Shown here: positions 45,745-55,154 of the stretch, piece after piece | Layout: every line of letters starts with the position of its first letter | How positions within the stretch are numbered: the stretch's first letter is position 1 | Source of the DNA: an uncultured Thermoguttaceae bacterium | GTDB lineage: Bacteria; Planctomycetota; Planctomycetia; Pirellulales; Thermoguttaceae | Length of the DNA: 64,000 bases | Reading direction: 5' to 3' | NCBI GenBank assembly: GCA_938084835.1 | Contig: CALKER010000012.1 | Location: 1-64,000, forward strand | The notes under the pieces: generated by a model | Told to the model about the DNA's origin: nothing | Seen by the model: only the letters and a program-made list of their open reading frames with translations | Database searches by the model: none | Program-made: the position numbers and the translations under genes

Positions 45745-46854
45745 ATGCGGCACAAACTTCGTCCGAAGCTGCGACTGGGTTTCACACTTGTCGAGTTGTT
45801 AGTGGTCATCGCGATTATTGGCATTTTGATTGCGCTGCTGCTTCCGGCCGTCCAGGCCGCGCGCGAAGCAGCTCGTAGAGCCCAGTGCACCAACAACCTT
45901 AAACAATTGGGCTTAGCCTTGCACAATTATCACGATGTTTGGAAGCAATTTGTGCATCGCTCTGGGGGAACCACCCCGGGGGCCCCGAACGGCAATTCTG
46001 GACGTCGTGCGGGATTTGTGTCCCTTCTGCCGTATATCGAGCAGAACCCGATGTGGGAGCGGATACGAGCTGGGGATCCGGCGGCGGGTATTCCCCCAGA
46101 GGGGCCAGCCCCTTGGGTCAGTTGGGCGCCCTGGGACTTTGCTCCTGCCGTGCTTCGCTGCCCTTCGGACAACGGATATCCTGGGCCTGGGCCATACCAC
46201 AGCTATGCTTTCAGTGCCGGGGACCAGGTGGAGGGACTGATGATGGGCCAATTTTCTGGCGTTTCCGGGTACCATGTTCGCGGCATTTTCCCCGCCCGTC
46301 ACATCAGGCCAACTGTCGGAATGCAGGATGTGACCGATGGTCTGAGCAACACCGTGGCTTTCAGCGAGCGGCTTTGCCAACAAAACACCCCGTACAGGGC
46401 CATGGACCCCATTACGGTGGGGGCAAGAACTGTGGAACATGTGCTGGCCGTCCATCAGCGCGTCGCCGGGATTATTCAGAATCCTGCTTTGTGCAGAACC
46501 GTAACGGACGGGAAGTACTTTATTGCCGGGTCGCAGGTTCAAGCGCGATTTGGCACCCGCTGGACAGATGGGCAGCCGATGTATGTGTCGTTTAACACTG
46601 TGTTGCCGCCTAACGACCCTGCGTGCGCGGATGGAGGTCAGTATGGCGACTCGCATCATTTGGTGATTCCTCCGGCAAGCCGCCATCCCGGTGGGGTGAA
46701 TGTGTGTTTTGCCGACGGTTCTGTGCGGTTTATTAGCAACACCATTGACTGCGGCAACCTAAGCGCACAGCAGGGGCCCACGGGACCATCGGCCTACGGT
46801 GTATGGGGCGCTCTCGGGTCAAAGGCTGGTGGCGAGGGTGTTTCCCCGCCTTAA
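45745..46854 (+). CDS. DUF1559 domain pseudopilin-like protein (second copy)
   Basis: A 369-aa relative of the gene at 37592. The leader is [18 protein letters not shown] with the cut after G12. The same hydrophobic helix and [26 protein letters not shown] block follow. The DUF1559 domain is split by different loops ([25 protein letters not shown]), and the C-terminal [17 protein letters not shown] is present. The frame is open upstream, but the pilin-like leader and GGAG before the ATG fix the start. It is followed after 157 bp by a lipoprotein gene and a strong terminator, so the two form a small transcription unit. Confidence 0.92.
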   Translation: MRHKLRPKLRLGFTLVELLVVIAIIGILIALLLPAVQAAREAARRAQCTNNLKQLGLALHNYHDVWKQFVHRSGGTTPGAPNGNSGRRAGFVSLLPYIEQNPMWERIRAGDPAAGIPPEGPAPWVSWAPWDFAPAVLRCPSDNGYPGPGPYHSYAFSAGDQVEGLMMGQFSGVSGYHVRGIFPARHIRPTVGMQDVTDGLSNTVAFSERLCQQNTPYRAMDPITVGARTVEHVLAVHQRVAGIIQNPALCRTVTDGKYFIAGSQVQARFGTRWTDGQPMYVSFNTVLPPNDPACADGGQYGDSHHLVIPPASRHPGGVNVCFADGSVRFISNTIDCGNLSAQQGPTGPSAYGVWGALGSKAGGEGVSPP

Positions 46855-47011
46855 AAGCCCCTCGGGAGTTTAATCGTCCAGGCCGCCTTCGAGCTTGTTC
46901 TAGCCAAGCAAAGCCCCAAGATTGCTGGTCCAAAAGTAAACATTAAAGAAGCATTCGAAAAAACCGATTGCTAACCACAGACTCTTAAGGAACCTGTCGG
47001 GAGGGTGGAGT

Positions 47012-47452
47012 ATGATGCGAAGCGTTCTTCAATTAGCTCTGGTAACCATGGTCGGCTGTCTTTTTGTGGCCGGCTGTGGCCAAACCGGCGAACGCACCTA
47101 TGGGGTTTCCGGGATCGTCACTCTCAACAACGAACCCGTATCGGATGCTGTTGTCACTTTCTTGCCGGTTGCAGGTGGCCAACCGGTGGTGGCAAAAACG
47201 GATGCCACCGGTCGGTTCACAGCATCAGCCCCCGCCGGTCAGTATCGGGTGAAATTGGAAAAGTTTGTCGCCGAGGGACAACAATCCACCGCAGCTGCAG
47301 GCGGTGAGTACCAGGAAGCTGCTCCGGACGTCACCCCTCCTGGTTCCCGGAACGTGCTTCCGGCTAAATACGCCGATCCAAGTACTTCCGGCTTCCAGGT
47401 AGAAGTAAAGGCAGGGGACAACTCCTTCACATTCAATCTCGAGGAGGGTTGA
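47012..47452 (+). CDS. Lipoprotein with carboxypeptidase regulatory-like (transthyretin-like) domain
   Basis: A 146-aa product beginning MMRSVLQLALVTMVGCLFVAGCGQTG, a signal peptide with lipobox VAGC. The body is an Ig/transthyretin-like beta-sandwich: VSGIVTLNNEPVSDAVVTFLPV ... AKTDATGRFTASAPAGQYRVKLEK, then a C-terminal strand region ending FTFNLEEG. Such lipoproteins typically follow DUF1559 genes in planctomycetes; a role at the cell surface is likely but not known. GGAGGGTGGAG precedes the start. Confidence 0.88.
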   Translation: MMRSVLQLALVTMVGCLFVAGCGQTGERTYGVSGIVTLNNEPVSDAVVTFLPVAGGQPVVAKTDATGRFTASAPAGQYRVKLEKFVAEGQQSTAAAGGEYQEAAPDVTPPGSRNVLPAKYADPSTSGFQVEVKAGDNSFTFNLEEG

Positions 47453-47501
47453 TCCCCCTTATCAGTAGGTTTTTTGCGACGGGCAAATCCAACTTTCTCG
47501 C

Positions 47502-47553
47502 CGCCCTGGAAAGCTCCGATAAGTTATGTCGGGCGTCACTCCAGGGCGTTTTT
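47502..47553 (+). terminator. Rho-independent terminator of the second DUF1559/lipoprotein unit
   Basis: CGCCCTGGA (47502-47510) pairs with TCCAGGGCG (47540-47548), followed by five T. The loop of 29 bases can fold further. Confidence 0.8.
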
Positions 47554-47864
47554 GTTGGGTAGCCGAGCGGTGCTACCGCCGGGACGGTCAGCGTCTGACT
47601 GCCGCGCCCAGGCAACTCAGACCAGTGAGGTATCGATTGTAATTTGAGGGGCTTGCCCGCACGCAATCTCGAAGGCGTTGGGGGGCTCAACTCGCTCATT
47701 CAACGATACTTTGCCCACGCTTGCCGAATGGATCAAGGGATTACCCGACGGGATACTTCTCCAGCTTGCAAATTCTTGTAACACCGCGATCTGTTGGAAA
47801 TCGCTCTGAGGAGTATTCTCGGACTGGCTGAGGAAGTCCACAAGCGAACCATAAACTCCCAGAG
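47554..47864. other. Gap, possible lost 3' extension of the deacetylase gene
   Basis: On the - strand a frame in a different phase from the deacetylase gene stays open from its 3' end to 47617. It would encode PRVTLGVYGSLVDFLSQSEN and on to QITIDTSLV. This looks like ordinary protein, so a frameshifted extension is possible, although the upstream gene also ends naturally at GFLGAPE. Confidence 0.3.
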
Positions 47865-49052
47865 TTACTCTGGGGCTCCAAGAAAGCCTTCGTGAAGAAA
47901 GACCGGCTTGTATCCCCTTTCGCTTACAAAACGGATGGCCGCTTCCACTCGATCCCAATGGTCCGGGAGATAATGACGATAAAAAGGCCAAAAATACTGT
48001 TCGTGGGTCATCAGGTCCATGATCTCCGCAGTATTAGGATCGTCGACCAGGGGCATCAACGTTTCAAGAATTTTCTCCGGTGACAAGGAGTTGCACACAA
48101 CATCGATTTTGGAAAAGACAATGTCGACATCAAAGTCCATCAGGGCATCATGCCGGGAGAGGTATTCCGATCGAACAGGATCCAGATGGTAATTGACGTC
48201 CCAAACCCCGCCGGATTTTCGGAAATAGCCACTGAGCACGCGGACACCTCGTTGCCGCAGGACCGGGAGAGCCTGGGGCAAAACCATCCCCCAGTGGATG
48301 ATGGTTGTGGGTGTCCAGGATTGTTCACCCGCAAATCGGAGGACTTGCTCGGCAACCCGGTCGAAGTCGGAAGCAAGTTGTTGTGGCGAGGCATGTTGAT
48401 AGGGTCGGGGTGGTTGGTCGGCATAGGCATGAAAAGCTAACCGAAGCCAGTCGGCATTGTCGGCCCACTCCGAACGATACCGATCGGGAAATTGGCTGAG
48501 GTCAAAATCGTCCCCCGTCGTGTAGTAAATGTTGAGCACAAATTTAGTACCGTATTTTGAGTGCAGCTCTCGCAAACGAGCCAAATAAAAACAATCAAAT
48601 AACGAGGAGTAGTTATTTCGCGCGATATCGCGAAGGAAAAAGGCGTTGTCGTCAATGGCGAATCGATATCGCGGGAAGGAATGCCGGTCCCAAACTACGC
48701 GAATGCGGTGCTCCTGCCGGCCGGCAATTCCCTGGGAATAAGCTACAATTTCCGTCACCCGCTCTTGCAACAGGACAGGTGCCGAAAACCTCTCGCCTGC
48801 TCGTTGAGCTGGCCGACCGTTGACGGTAACTAGGTACTCTAATGGAGCTATGCCGCTGACGGTGATTTGCAGGCCTCCGTTAACGCGCTGGCCATGTCGC
48901 CAGTTGAGTACCGCCCCATGAAATGGCCATGTGATCGTGGTGGCAGCGGGCAAATACCCTCCCACACCCGCAAAAGCTCCGGCTAGAGGAAGAATCGCTG
49001 AACTGCGGAGAAACTCGCGCCGCTCCCACAGACAACCGACGGGTTGTTTCAT
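47865..49052 (-). CDS. Tat-exported polysaccharide deacetylase-like protein
   Basis: A 395-aa product with a twin-arginine signal (WERREFLRSSAILPLAGAFAG). A short beta domain follows (about residues 45-120, with VNGGLQITVSGIAPLEYLVTVNG). A catalytic-like barrel of the NodB/polysaccharide-deacetylase type comes next: RYRFAIDDNAFFLRDIA near the start, WLRLAFHAYADQP with the histidine, and SWTPTTIIHWGMVLPQALPVL. The metal-binding Asp and His are only tentatively assigned. Function is probably carbohydrate modification outside the cytoplasm. GGAGG precedes the ATG. It lies 78 bp downstream of the ATP sulfurylase gene on the same strand. Confidence 0.7.
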   Translation of the reverse strand: MKQPVGCLWERREFLRSSAILPLAGAFAGVGGYLPAATTITWPFHGAVLNWRHGQRVNGGLQITVSGIAPLEYLVTVNGRPAQRAGERFSAPVLLQERVTEIVAYSQGIAGRQEHRIRVVWDRHSFPRYRFAIDDNAFFLRDIARNNYSSLFDCFYLARLRELHSKYGTKFVLNIYYTTGDDFDLSQFPDRYRSEWADNADWLRLAFHAYADQPPRPYQHASPQQLASDFDRVAEQVLRFAGEQSWTPTTIIHWGMVLPQALPVLRQRGVRVLSGYFRKSGGVWDVNYHLDPVRSEYLSRHDALMDFDVDIVFSKIDVVCNSLSPEKILETLMPLVDDPNTAEIMDLMTHEQYFWPFYRHYLPDHWDRVEAAIRFVSERGYKPVFLHEGFLGAPE

Positions 49053-49130
49053 TGGCTGGCCTCCTTTCGGGCGGAAGGGTTGACGGAGGCGTTGGTCCTC
49101 CGGGTCTGGAAAACGAACTTGCCAGGGTAC

Positions 49131-50462
49131 TCACCGATCGGTTGCGAGCCGTCTCATGGCCTCGGCAAGGATCCGCGCCGTACTTGGCCGCATTATCCGC
49201 GGGTCGACCGGTCGTCCTTCCTGGAGAGCTTTGCGGATTTCTTTGCCGGAGATGGCAAGTGGCTGCTCTCCAGGATGTTTCTCCACAAGGTCCACCCGTC
49301 CTATCGAGGGATAGTAAGCAGCGTAGCCCACGAATAACGGCCGAATCAAGAGCTCGCCTCGAAGGTGTTTAAAAATTTCCTGCGCATCAAAATCACCCCA
49401 AATGGGTGTGCCATCGTGGTAGGGGGCATCGGCATGCTTTCGGCCAATGATGATGTCCGTAAACCCCAGGTTTTGCCGATAGATAGCATGCATAACGGCT
49501 TCCTTGGGGCCAGCATAAAACATCTTAATGTCAAGGCCGACCAAAATCACCCGATCCGGCACAGCTTGCCCTAATCGCTCCCACAATTCCGGATCGGCAT
49601 CCCCATCGCCTAGAGCCCGTTCGGTTAGCAAGGCTTCGTAGGTCCGCATTCGCACTGCCGCCGGTACATCGTCCTCTTTGGTTTCCCCCACCAAGGGATT
49701 CAGACAGGCCCCAGCGTTAAAACCTGCCCGAAGGAGCGTTTCCAACCCGTACACAAGTGCATACTCATGAGCCCGGTGGAGGGGATTTCGCGTCTGAAAT
49801 GCCACCACGCGGTCCCAGCCTTTGTCGGCCAAGAGCCGGCGGACCTCGCGCGGGGAAAGGATGTACTTGGAGAACTCTGGATGTTTCCGAGGCGGAAACA
49901 CACTGATCCGTCCCCCTACCAAATAATTCTTGCCGGCATAGCCTTGAAGCACCATGTCTCCACCCGGGTGATCAATACGATCGGTTAAATAAACGAACCG
50001 AAGGTACCGGCGCTTATCCCAAGGGAACACATCGCGGATATCGAGGACAGCGACAACCTTTCCTTCCGAGTCCACCAGAGCGCATCGTGAGGTGTGGGCC
50101 AAAGTTCGAGCCAGCTCGGCCGTAATTGGAAAGGCAATCGGAATTGTCCATGCATAAAGTTTGCCTTCCCGTTCGATAACACTCTCTTCTAGCACCCGCT
50201 CATAAGTGGCACGATCCATTGGCCCCTCTAGGGGGCTTAGGACGCCATCGCCGAACCGGTAAACCGTTGACAAATCAGCATCGGAGACCGGCACGCGCTT
50301 GAGCCCTTCCGCCTCGGCACGAAGCTCCTCCAAAGCTTCCTCGGGGATCATGCGATCGACAGGCTGGGCTAGGCCACCGTGCGGTGGAATAAGACCGGTG
50401 ATCGAACGATCGTCCACCGGAACTTGTACTTCAGACTGCACCAAAGATTTCGAAAGTTCCAT
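49131..50462 (-). CDS. sat: Sulfate adenylyltransferase (ATP sulfurylase)
   Basis: Makes APS from sulfate and ATP, the first step of sulfate activation. The 443-aa homo-oligomeric type has an N-terminal PUA-like domain (residues about 20-190) with [13 protein letters not shown], the catalytic [11 protein letters not shown] at 223-233 (usual QxRNPxHxxHE), and [30 protein letters not shown] and [10 protein letters not shown]. There is no APS kinase domain. The frame opens at 50531; the ATG giving MELSKSLVQ at 50462 is used because family proteins begin close to it, but the ribosome site is not clear. A Rrf2-type regulator gene lies upstream and may control it. Confidence 0.93.
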   Translation of the reverse strand: MELSKSLVQSEVQVPVDDRSITGLIPPHGGLAQPVDRMIPEEALEELRAEAEGLKRVPVSDADLSTVYRFGDGVLSPLEGPMDRATYERVLEESVIEREGKLYAWTIPIAFPITAELARTLAHTSRCALVDSEGKVVAVLDIRDVFPWDKRRYLRFVYLTDRIDHPGGDMVLQGYAGKNYLVGGRISVFPPRKHPEFSKYILSPREVRRLLADKGWDRVVAFQTRNPLHRAHEYALVYGLETLLRAGFNAGACLNPLVGETKEDDVPAAVRMRTYEALLTERALGDGDADPELWERLGQAVPDRVILVGLDIKMFYAGPKEAVMHAIYRQNLGFTDIIIGRKHADAPYHDGTPIWGDFDAQEIFKHLRGELLIRPLFVGYAAYYPSIGRVDLVEKHPGEQPLAISGKEIRKALQEGRPVDPRIMRPSTARILAEAMRRLATDR

Positions 50463-51361
50463 TCCTCTGCACTCTCCCCCAATTGACGTGGAAATCTCTC
50501 CGGTCATTTTCAAGCGAAATATACCAACCACCTCAGGCCAAACTTCTAGGGAAACTCCCGGGCAACAATGTGATGGCCGGCGAGAGAATCAATGAAACGC
50601 AAGGTGCCATTGGGCACGGGAAGGCTCCCTCCCAAACAAAACCAACTAGTCGGCGAATAATATCGCGCGCAAGTCCCCAGGGGGAGTGGATCCCGCACAA
50701 AATTCTTTCACAACAAGCAGGATTCAAGTGCTGATTCGGTTTAACCTAGCTAGTTCCTCTCTGCGATGAGTGAGCTGGCAACAGTCGAACAAGCGGAAAC
50801 TCGGCGCCGGAAAAGCCGATCAAGCGACGTTGCGCGAAAAAAAGCAGATATGTTCCCCGACCCAGCAAAAAAATCTGTTTGCTTAGCTTCCCCTAGTCTT
50901 TACGTGAGCAAGGATCCAAAAAACAGCACAAATTTATAGCGAGCTCGGTAACATCCTGGCTCTTTGGGGGCTAGTCGCGACGCCAATGCCCAAAAGCAAC
51001 ATGTGTTCGGTGCGGATTAAATCAGCTGCGGCTTGAATTCCCCCTCACTTTTTTTCGTTCCCAATTTGGAGGCTCCTCAAAGTTCCTTTCGTGAACCAAG
51101 CGGTACAGATTTGGAATTAAAAAAGAAGCGCGGCGCTTGGAGGAAAGCAAACACACCTATAGGCGCAGGTGCTCGAAAGGCTGGTAAACCGCCGCTTTTA
51201 GCAGGGCAACAAGAGGTCCTTCAAGAAGCTTATTGCCGGAGTAAATATGTTGCGAAACTGACCAGTCCCAGTTTGCGCGGATTTACCAGCATTCCTGCCA
51301 AAGGGACATAAGCGTTTTAATACCGGCAGGACCGGCTCAAATTCAATACCTCAGAGTGGCA
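50463..51361. other. Gap between sat and the Rrf2 gene
   Basis: About 900 bp. It should hold the sat promoter on the - strand. A 92-codon + frame (51033-51311) has no family likeness. Nothing else recognised. Confidence 0.35.
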
Positions 51362-51802
51362 TTAAATGTAATACATATGTTGGTCCTGAGTCCGGACGCG
51401 TTCGAGAAGATCGGCGAATGTAATCTGCCGAGACCACTCGCGCTCCTTTGCGCGGATTTCTTCCCAAGTTTCGGTGAGGACCTTCACAGCGGGAGAGTCT
51501 GGCGATGCATTCGAGCGCCACGTCTCCTGCTCGCCGCCACCCTCAATGACTTCCATGACTTCGCCGAGGGAAACCTGTTCCGGGGGGCGGGCTAAATGGT
51601 ATCCCCCCGAAGCACCCCTGGTACTGGCCACCAAACCGGCACCCTTAAGTTGAAGGAGGATTTGAACCAGAAACCGCGGTGGAACGCCGTGCCGATCGGC
51701 GATTTTACGGATGCGGACCGGCTGACCCGTTCCGTACTGAGCCGCCAACTCGAGAACCGCGATGCAAGCATATTCCGTCTTCGCAGAAATTCGCATGAGC
51801 AT
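51362..51802 (-). CDS. Rrf2-family transcriptional regulator
   Basis: A 146-aa winged-helix regulator. RISAKTEYACIAVLELAAQYG, IRKIADRHGVPPRFLVQILLQLKGAGLVASTRGASGGYHLARPP and the acidic VSLGEVMEVIEG segment are textbook Rrf2. Only one Cys (in YACIA) is present, so the three-Cys Fe-S site of IscR/NsrR is missing. CymR-like regulation of sulfur genes or another signal is more likely. The nearest gene downstream on the same strand is ATP sulfurylase. Upstream lies an operator-like repeat. The start may be the first ATG or the one two codons later (MRIS). Confidence 0.92.
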   Translation of the reverse strand: MLMRISAKTEYACIAVLELAAQYGTGQPVRIRKIADRHGVPPRFLVQILLQLKGAGLVASTRGASGGYHLARPPEQVSLGEVMEVIEGGGEQETWRSNASPDSPAVKVLTETWEEIRAKEREWSRQITFADLLERVRTQDQHMYYI

Positions 51803-51823
51803 GTCGCCTGACCTCTCCTAAGC

Positions 51824-51865
51824 AATTTTTGTGGCAAAATTTTTGTGGCAAATATCGTCTGCCAC
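51824..51865. promoter_or_regulatory. Operator-like repeats upstream of the Rrf2 gene
   Basis: AATTTTTGTGGCAAA occurs twice, at 51824-51838 and 51838-51852 (period 14). The second copy also forms an inverted repeat with a third site: GTGGCA (51845-51850), nine bases, TGCCAC (51860-51865). The site lies 20-65 bp upstream of the regulator start, where Rrf2 proteins commonly autoregulate. Confidence 0.55.
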
Positions 51866-52746
51866 TTACCCCAAAAAATTCCGACGACGCATCAGGCTTT
51901 AGAGCCCTAAAAATTCGGATACCCAATTCCCGCTTCAATCGTTCGTGCAGAAGTTAGAAGTTAGAGGTCTGCAGAAAAAACCAATATCATGTTACCTACT
52001 TATATTTCATAGCTATTATACAGTAGTTCGCTTACAATGCGAAGATTTGCTTCCCAAAAAAACTAGAGAGGCAAGATGAACTTAGTCTTTGCCTTTTTTA
52101 GTTCAAATAGAAGTGGCAGATTCGCGAAGGTCGTTAGGTAGGAAACTGCACAGCAGTAAGATTGGTAGAGGTAAAACGTCTTAAAAAAACTCACCACACG
52201 TTGGCGAAAATTGGGATTTGGGCTCTCCTTGAGATAAGCTAGGGCGGTAGGGGGTTTGAACTATCAGGATAAGCCTCGCAGCGTTACATCAGAACTAAAC
52301 ATAAATTTACGGTAATAATAAACTTTCGCAAGTCGCCGCAACTTAGTTCGCAACATTTTGCCATGTGGCCGCGCCGACAACCAGTCTCATTTCCTACTCC
52401 GACCTCATAGTTTGAGCACTTTTTCCCTTTCCCGATGTTGATGTTTTATGGGTAGGCTCAGATAGGACACGTCAAACTACGGAGCGCTGTACCCATCTGG
52501 TGGGGTAGTGGACCGTCCACTTGGGAAAAGCGGCACCAGATCGCGCAGCGAGTCGCGCGCCTGGGAGCCGATCGTGCACCCAGGAAAAGGGGTACTAGTA
52601 CGTGACGATTTGGTATATTCGCTTTAAACCGCTAGATAGCCTTTTAGGATGGCACAGATTATCCGCGCCCGTGAGTGGCACTCGCCTTTCAAGGGCGATA
52701 GTTTCAATATCCAACTTATGACAGATATTGTGGTGGGGCGAGTCCG
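51866..52746. other. AT-rich gap before the VWA protein gene
   Basis: About 880 bp with no protein gene seen. The left half is markedly AT-rich, with several T- and A-runs. A hairpin with T-run at 52069 is listed separately. Confidence 0.4.
52069..52099 (+). terminator. Hairpin with T-run, possible sRNA terminator
   Basis: AGGCAAGA (52070-52077) can pair with TCTTTGCCT (one bulge), followed by TTTTTT. An A-run lies on the left, so it could work in both directions. No protein gene upstream on either strand uses it, which leaves an unannotated short RNA as one explanation; TATTATA near 52013 could be its -10 box. Confidence 0.4.
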
Positions 52747-53760
52747 GTGAAAGAAACTTTCGGCTCAAGATATGACGACCTATGGCGGCGCAAAGGGTGT
52801 GGGGAGTCACGGCTCGTTGCTGGGCCGTGCTTCCGATTAGGGCCGTGGGGGCTTTCGGTTCTGATCCATTTGGGTGTTCTGATCCTCATTGCCTGGTCTT
52901 TCCGCCCGTCGATGCCGAAGGGAACCCATGGCGAGCGAGAGACAGAAGTCGGGATTGCCCTTCGGCCGGCACGGGACGAGCTTCGGTCTTTGGAAGAGGA
53001 GGTGCTTGAGTCATCCCTTGCCGAACGGGCCGAGACTCAGACTAACGAGCTTATGCAATCGCTGGTCGAGGGATTCTCTTTGCTTCCGGAACCCCCATTG
53101 GCCCGAGTACTTCCTGACCCCACGGTGGGCATGGGACCGGCATTTGGTAAGGTAGATTCGGTATTTGATCCAGGACCACGCACCGGAACTCCCCAACTAA
53201 AAACAGTGGCGGGCGGCAAAGCGCAAGTCAAACTTTTTGGTATTACGGGGGAAGGGCATAAGTTTGTTTACGTGTTCGATCGGTCGGATAGCATGAACTG
53301 GTTCGAGCGGCGGCCATTCCGGGCAGCCAAGGCCGAACTGCTGGCCAGTTTGGATGGGTTACAGGAAACCCACCAGTTCCAGATTATCTTCTACAACCAC
53401 GAACCGCTGATCTTCAATCCCGCGGGACATCCCCAGCGACTTGCCTTCGGCACGGCGGAGAACAAAGCTCGGGCACAGCGATTTGTGGAGTCCGTTGTGG
53501 CCACTGGTGGCACCAGGCACATGGAGGCGATTTTACTTGCGCTGAGTTTGCAACCAGACGTTATCTTTCTCTTAACCGATGCCGACGATCCACAATTGAG
53601 CGACTCCCAGATAGCCGCCATCGTGCGTCGGGCAGGGGGTGTTACAATCCACACCATTGAATTTGGTTATGGGCCACAAAAGAGAACTGATAATTTTCTG
53701 GTACGATTGGCTCGCGCAACCGGGGGACAACACGTGTACGTGGATATCTCTCGGCTTTAA
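52747..53760 (+). CDS. Membrane-anchored VWA-domain protein
   Basis: A 337-aa protein with one helix near the N-terminus (WGLSVLIHLGVLILIAWSF, about 35-52). An acidic, coiled-coil-like stretch follows (about 75-110), then a von Willebrand A domain from about 165. The MIDAS motif DRSDS at 178-182 is complete (FVYVFDRSDSMNW); TGGTRHMEAI and LLTDADDP supply the later metal-site residues. The start is GTG, with GGTGGGG upstream. In planctomycetes such proteins often sit with TolQ/ExbD-type genes; here only the TPR-like gene follows, after 157 bp. The role is probably protein-protein contact in the periplasm. Confidence 0.85.
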   Translation: MKETFGSRYDDLWRRKGCGESRLVAGPCFRLGPWGLSVLIHLGVLILIAWSFRPSMPKGTHGERETEVGIALRPARDELRSLEEEVLESSLAERAETQTNELMQSLVEGFSLLPEPPLARVLPDPTVGMGPAFGKVDSVFDPGPRTGTPQLKTVAGGKAQVKLFGITGEGHKFVYVFDRSDSMNWFERRPFRAAKAELLASLDGLQETHQFQIIFYNHEPLIFNPAGHPQRLAFGTAENKARAQRFVESVVATGGTRHMEAILLALSLQPDVIFLLTDADDPQLSDSQIAAIVRRAGGVTIHTIEFGYGPQKRTDNFLVRLARATGGQHVYVDISRL

Positions 53761-53917
53761 ATTTTTGGGGCTTCCTGCCGCAGGCACGCGGCGGTCAAAT
53801 ATCGCAAAAGCTTTCCGCGGTTAACCGGCTTCCCTAGGCTCAAGAAGCATTGTCAGAGAGGAGTAGACATCTTTGCGCGAGAGAACCTTTGTGGATCATT
53901 TGTAAGTCGGACAATCA

Positions 53918-55063
53918 TTGGGTCGGTTTGGTGGGGGTCTTGGTTTGTTAAGGTGGAGTGACTATCTTCGACGGCAGGAAAAAACGAAGCGAGCTAGCAG
54001 GCTCCGCGCTAAGGTCATTTTGGCCCTGTGGTTTGTGGTGGCTTGGTTCGGGGATATTCCCTTGGCCACCGCGGAAGATGTGGTAGTACTTGGCGTTGGG
54101 AAAGATTCTGCCGGCTCGGTTCGCCTGCGCGGTGAGGTACAAAAACTAACATCGCACGGTGTGGTTATTCGTAAGAACGACGGTCAAATCGAGGAGTACT
54201 CAGGGCGACCTATCTTCCGAGTGGAAACGTCGCTCCTCCCGGAGCATCAACAGGCCGACAACCTCTTTGCGTCAGGGCAATTCTCCCAAGCTCTTTCCCT
54301 GTACAGAGAAGCGCGACGAAAGGAATCACGCGAGTGGGTCAAGAGTCAACTGACGATACAGGTGGTGTGGTGCCTGCGTTTTCTGGGACGCGCCGCTGAA
54401 GCCTGCGAGGAGTTTGTGGCAGCAGCACAGCCTGATTGGCCGGCCGAGTTTCAAGCGGCTGCCCCGATCGCGTGGTTTGCCGTACCGCACGACGCTCGCT
54501 TTGAGGCTCAATGTGTGGAGTGGTTGTCCTCCTCAGAACCTTCAACCCAATTAATTGCAGCAAGTTACCTGCTCCAAGGAAGCGGGCGCCTGCGAGCCGC
54601 CAGTGTTTTGAAAAGACTTACCACTGTGCCCGGGGAACCGCTACGAACACTCGCGTGGTTTCAGCTTATACGGACCACTCTTACAGAAGCCAGTGCGGAC
54701 GAAGTTCGTCAGTGGGAGGAAGCTGTCAACAGATTGCCGTGGCCTTGGCGGCCTGGTCCGACGGTGGTGGTAGCACAAGCCTGGGAATCGAAGCAGGACT
54801 TCAATCGGGCAGCCCTGTGGTGGCTTCGCATACCGATTCTTTACGCCAGTCATCGAGATTTGGCAGCCCGGGGATTGGCCTCAGCAGGGCGAAATCTCGA
54901 ACGTTTGGGAGCAATCGACCAAGCGGTTCAACTTTATCGCGAGCTTCTCGAGCGCTACCCGGAATTCCCCGACCGAGATATGGTCGCGTCCCGCCTTCGT
55001 GAGCTGAAGGCGGTCAAGTCGCCACCGGCATTTGACGCTGGAACAAGCTTATTCCCGCGATGA
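53918..55063 (+). CDS. Exported tetratricopeptide-like protein
   Basis: A 381-aa product. After about 30 basic residues comes a hydrophobic segment (VILALWFVVAWFGDIPLATAED), probably a signal peptide or anchor. A short beta region follows (VRLRGEVQKLTSHGVVIRKNDGQIEEYSG), then helical repeats: ADNLFASGQFSQALSLYREA, ALWWLRIPILYASHRDLAARGLASAGRNLERLGAIDQAVQLYRELLERYPEF. The latter is a clear TPR of tol-pal YbgF-like type. The start is uncertain: TTG at 53918 has no good ribosome site. It lies 157 bp behind the VWA gene on the same strand and may act with it. Confidence 0.75.
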   Translation: MGRFGGGLGLLRWSDYLRRQEKTKRASRLRAKVILALWFVVAWFGDIPLATAEDVVVLGVGKDSAGSVRLRGEVQKLTSHGVVIRKNDGQIEEYSGRPIFRVETSLLPEHQQADNLFASGQFSQALSLYREARRKESREWVKSQLTIQVVWCLRFLGRAAEACEEFVAAAQPDWPAEFQAAAPIAWFAVPHDARFEAQCVEWLSSSEPSTQLIAASYLLQGSGRLRAASVLKRLTTVPGEPLRTLAWFQLIRTTLTEASADEVRQWEEAVNRLPWPWRPGPTVVVAQAWESKQDFNRAALWWLRIPILYASHRDLAARGLASAGRNLERLGAIDQAVQLYRELLERYPEFPDRDMVASRLRELKAVKSPPAFDAGTSLFPR

Positions 55064-55154
55064 CATCGCTGTGGCTTTCCGCAGAAAATTCTTCCGCTGA
55101 GCACCCGACGAAAAAGCTCCCGTTTATCATGGGGAATGCGGCGAGCTCTCAAGC

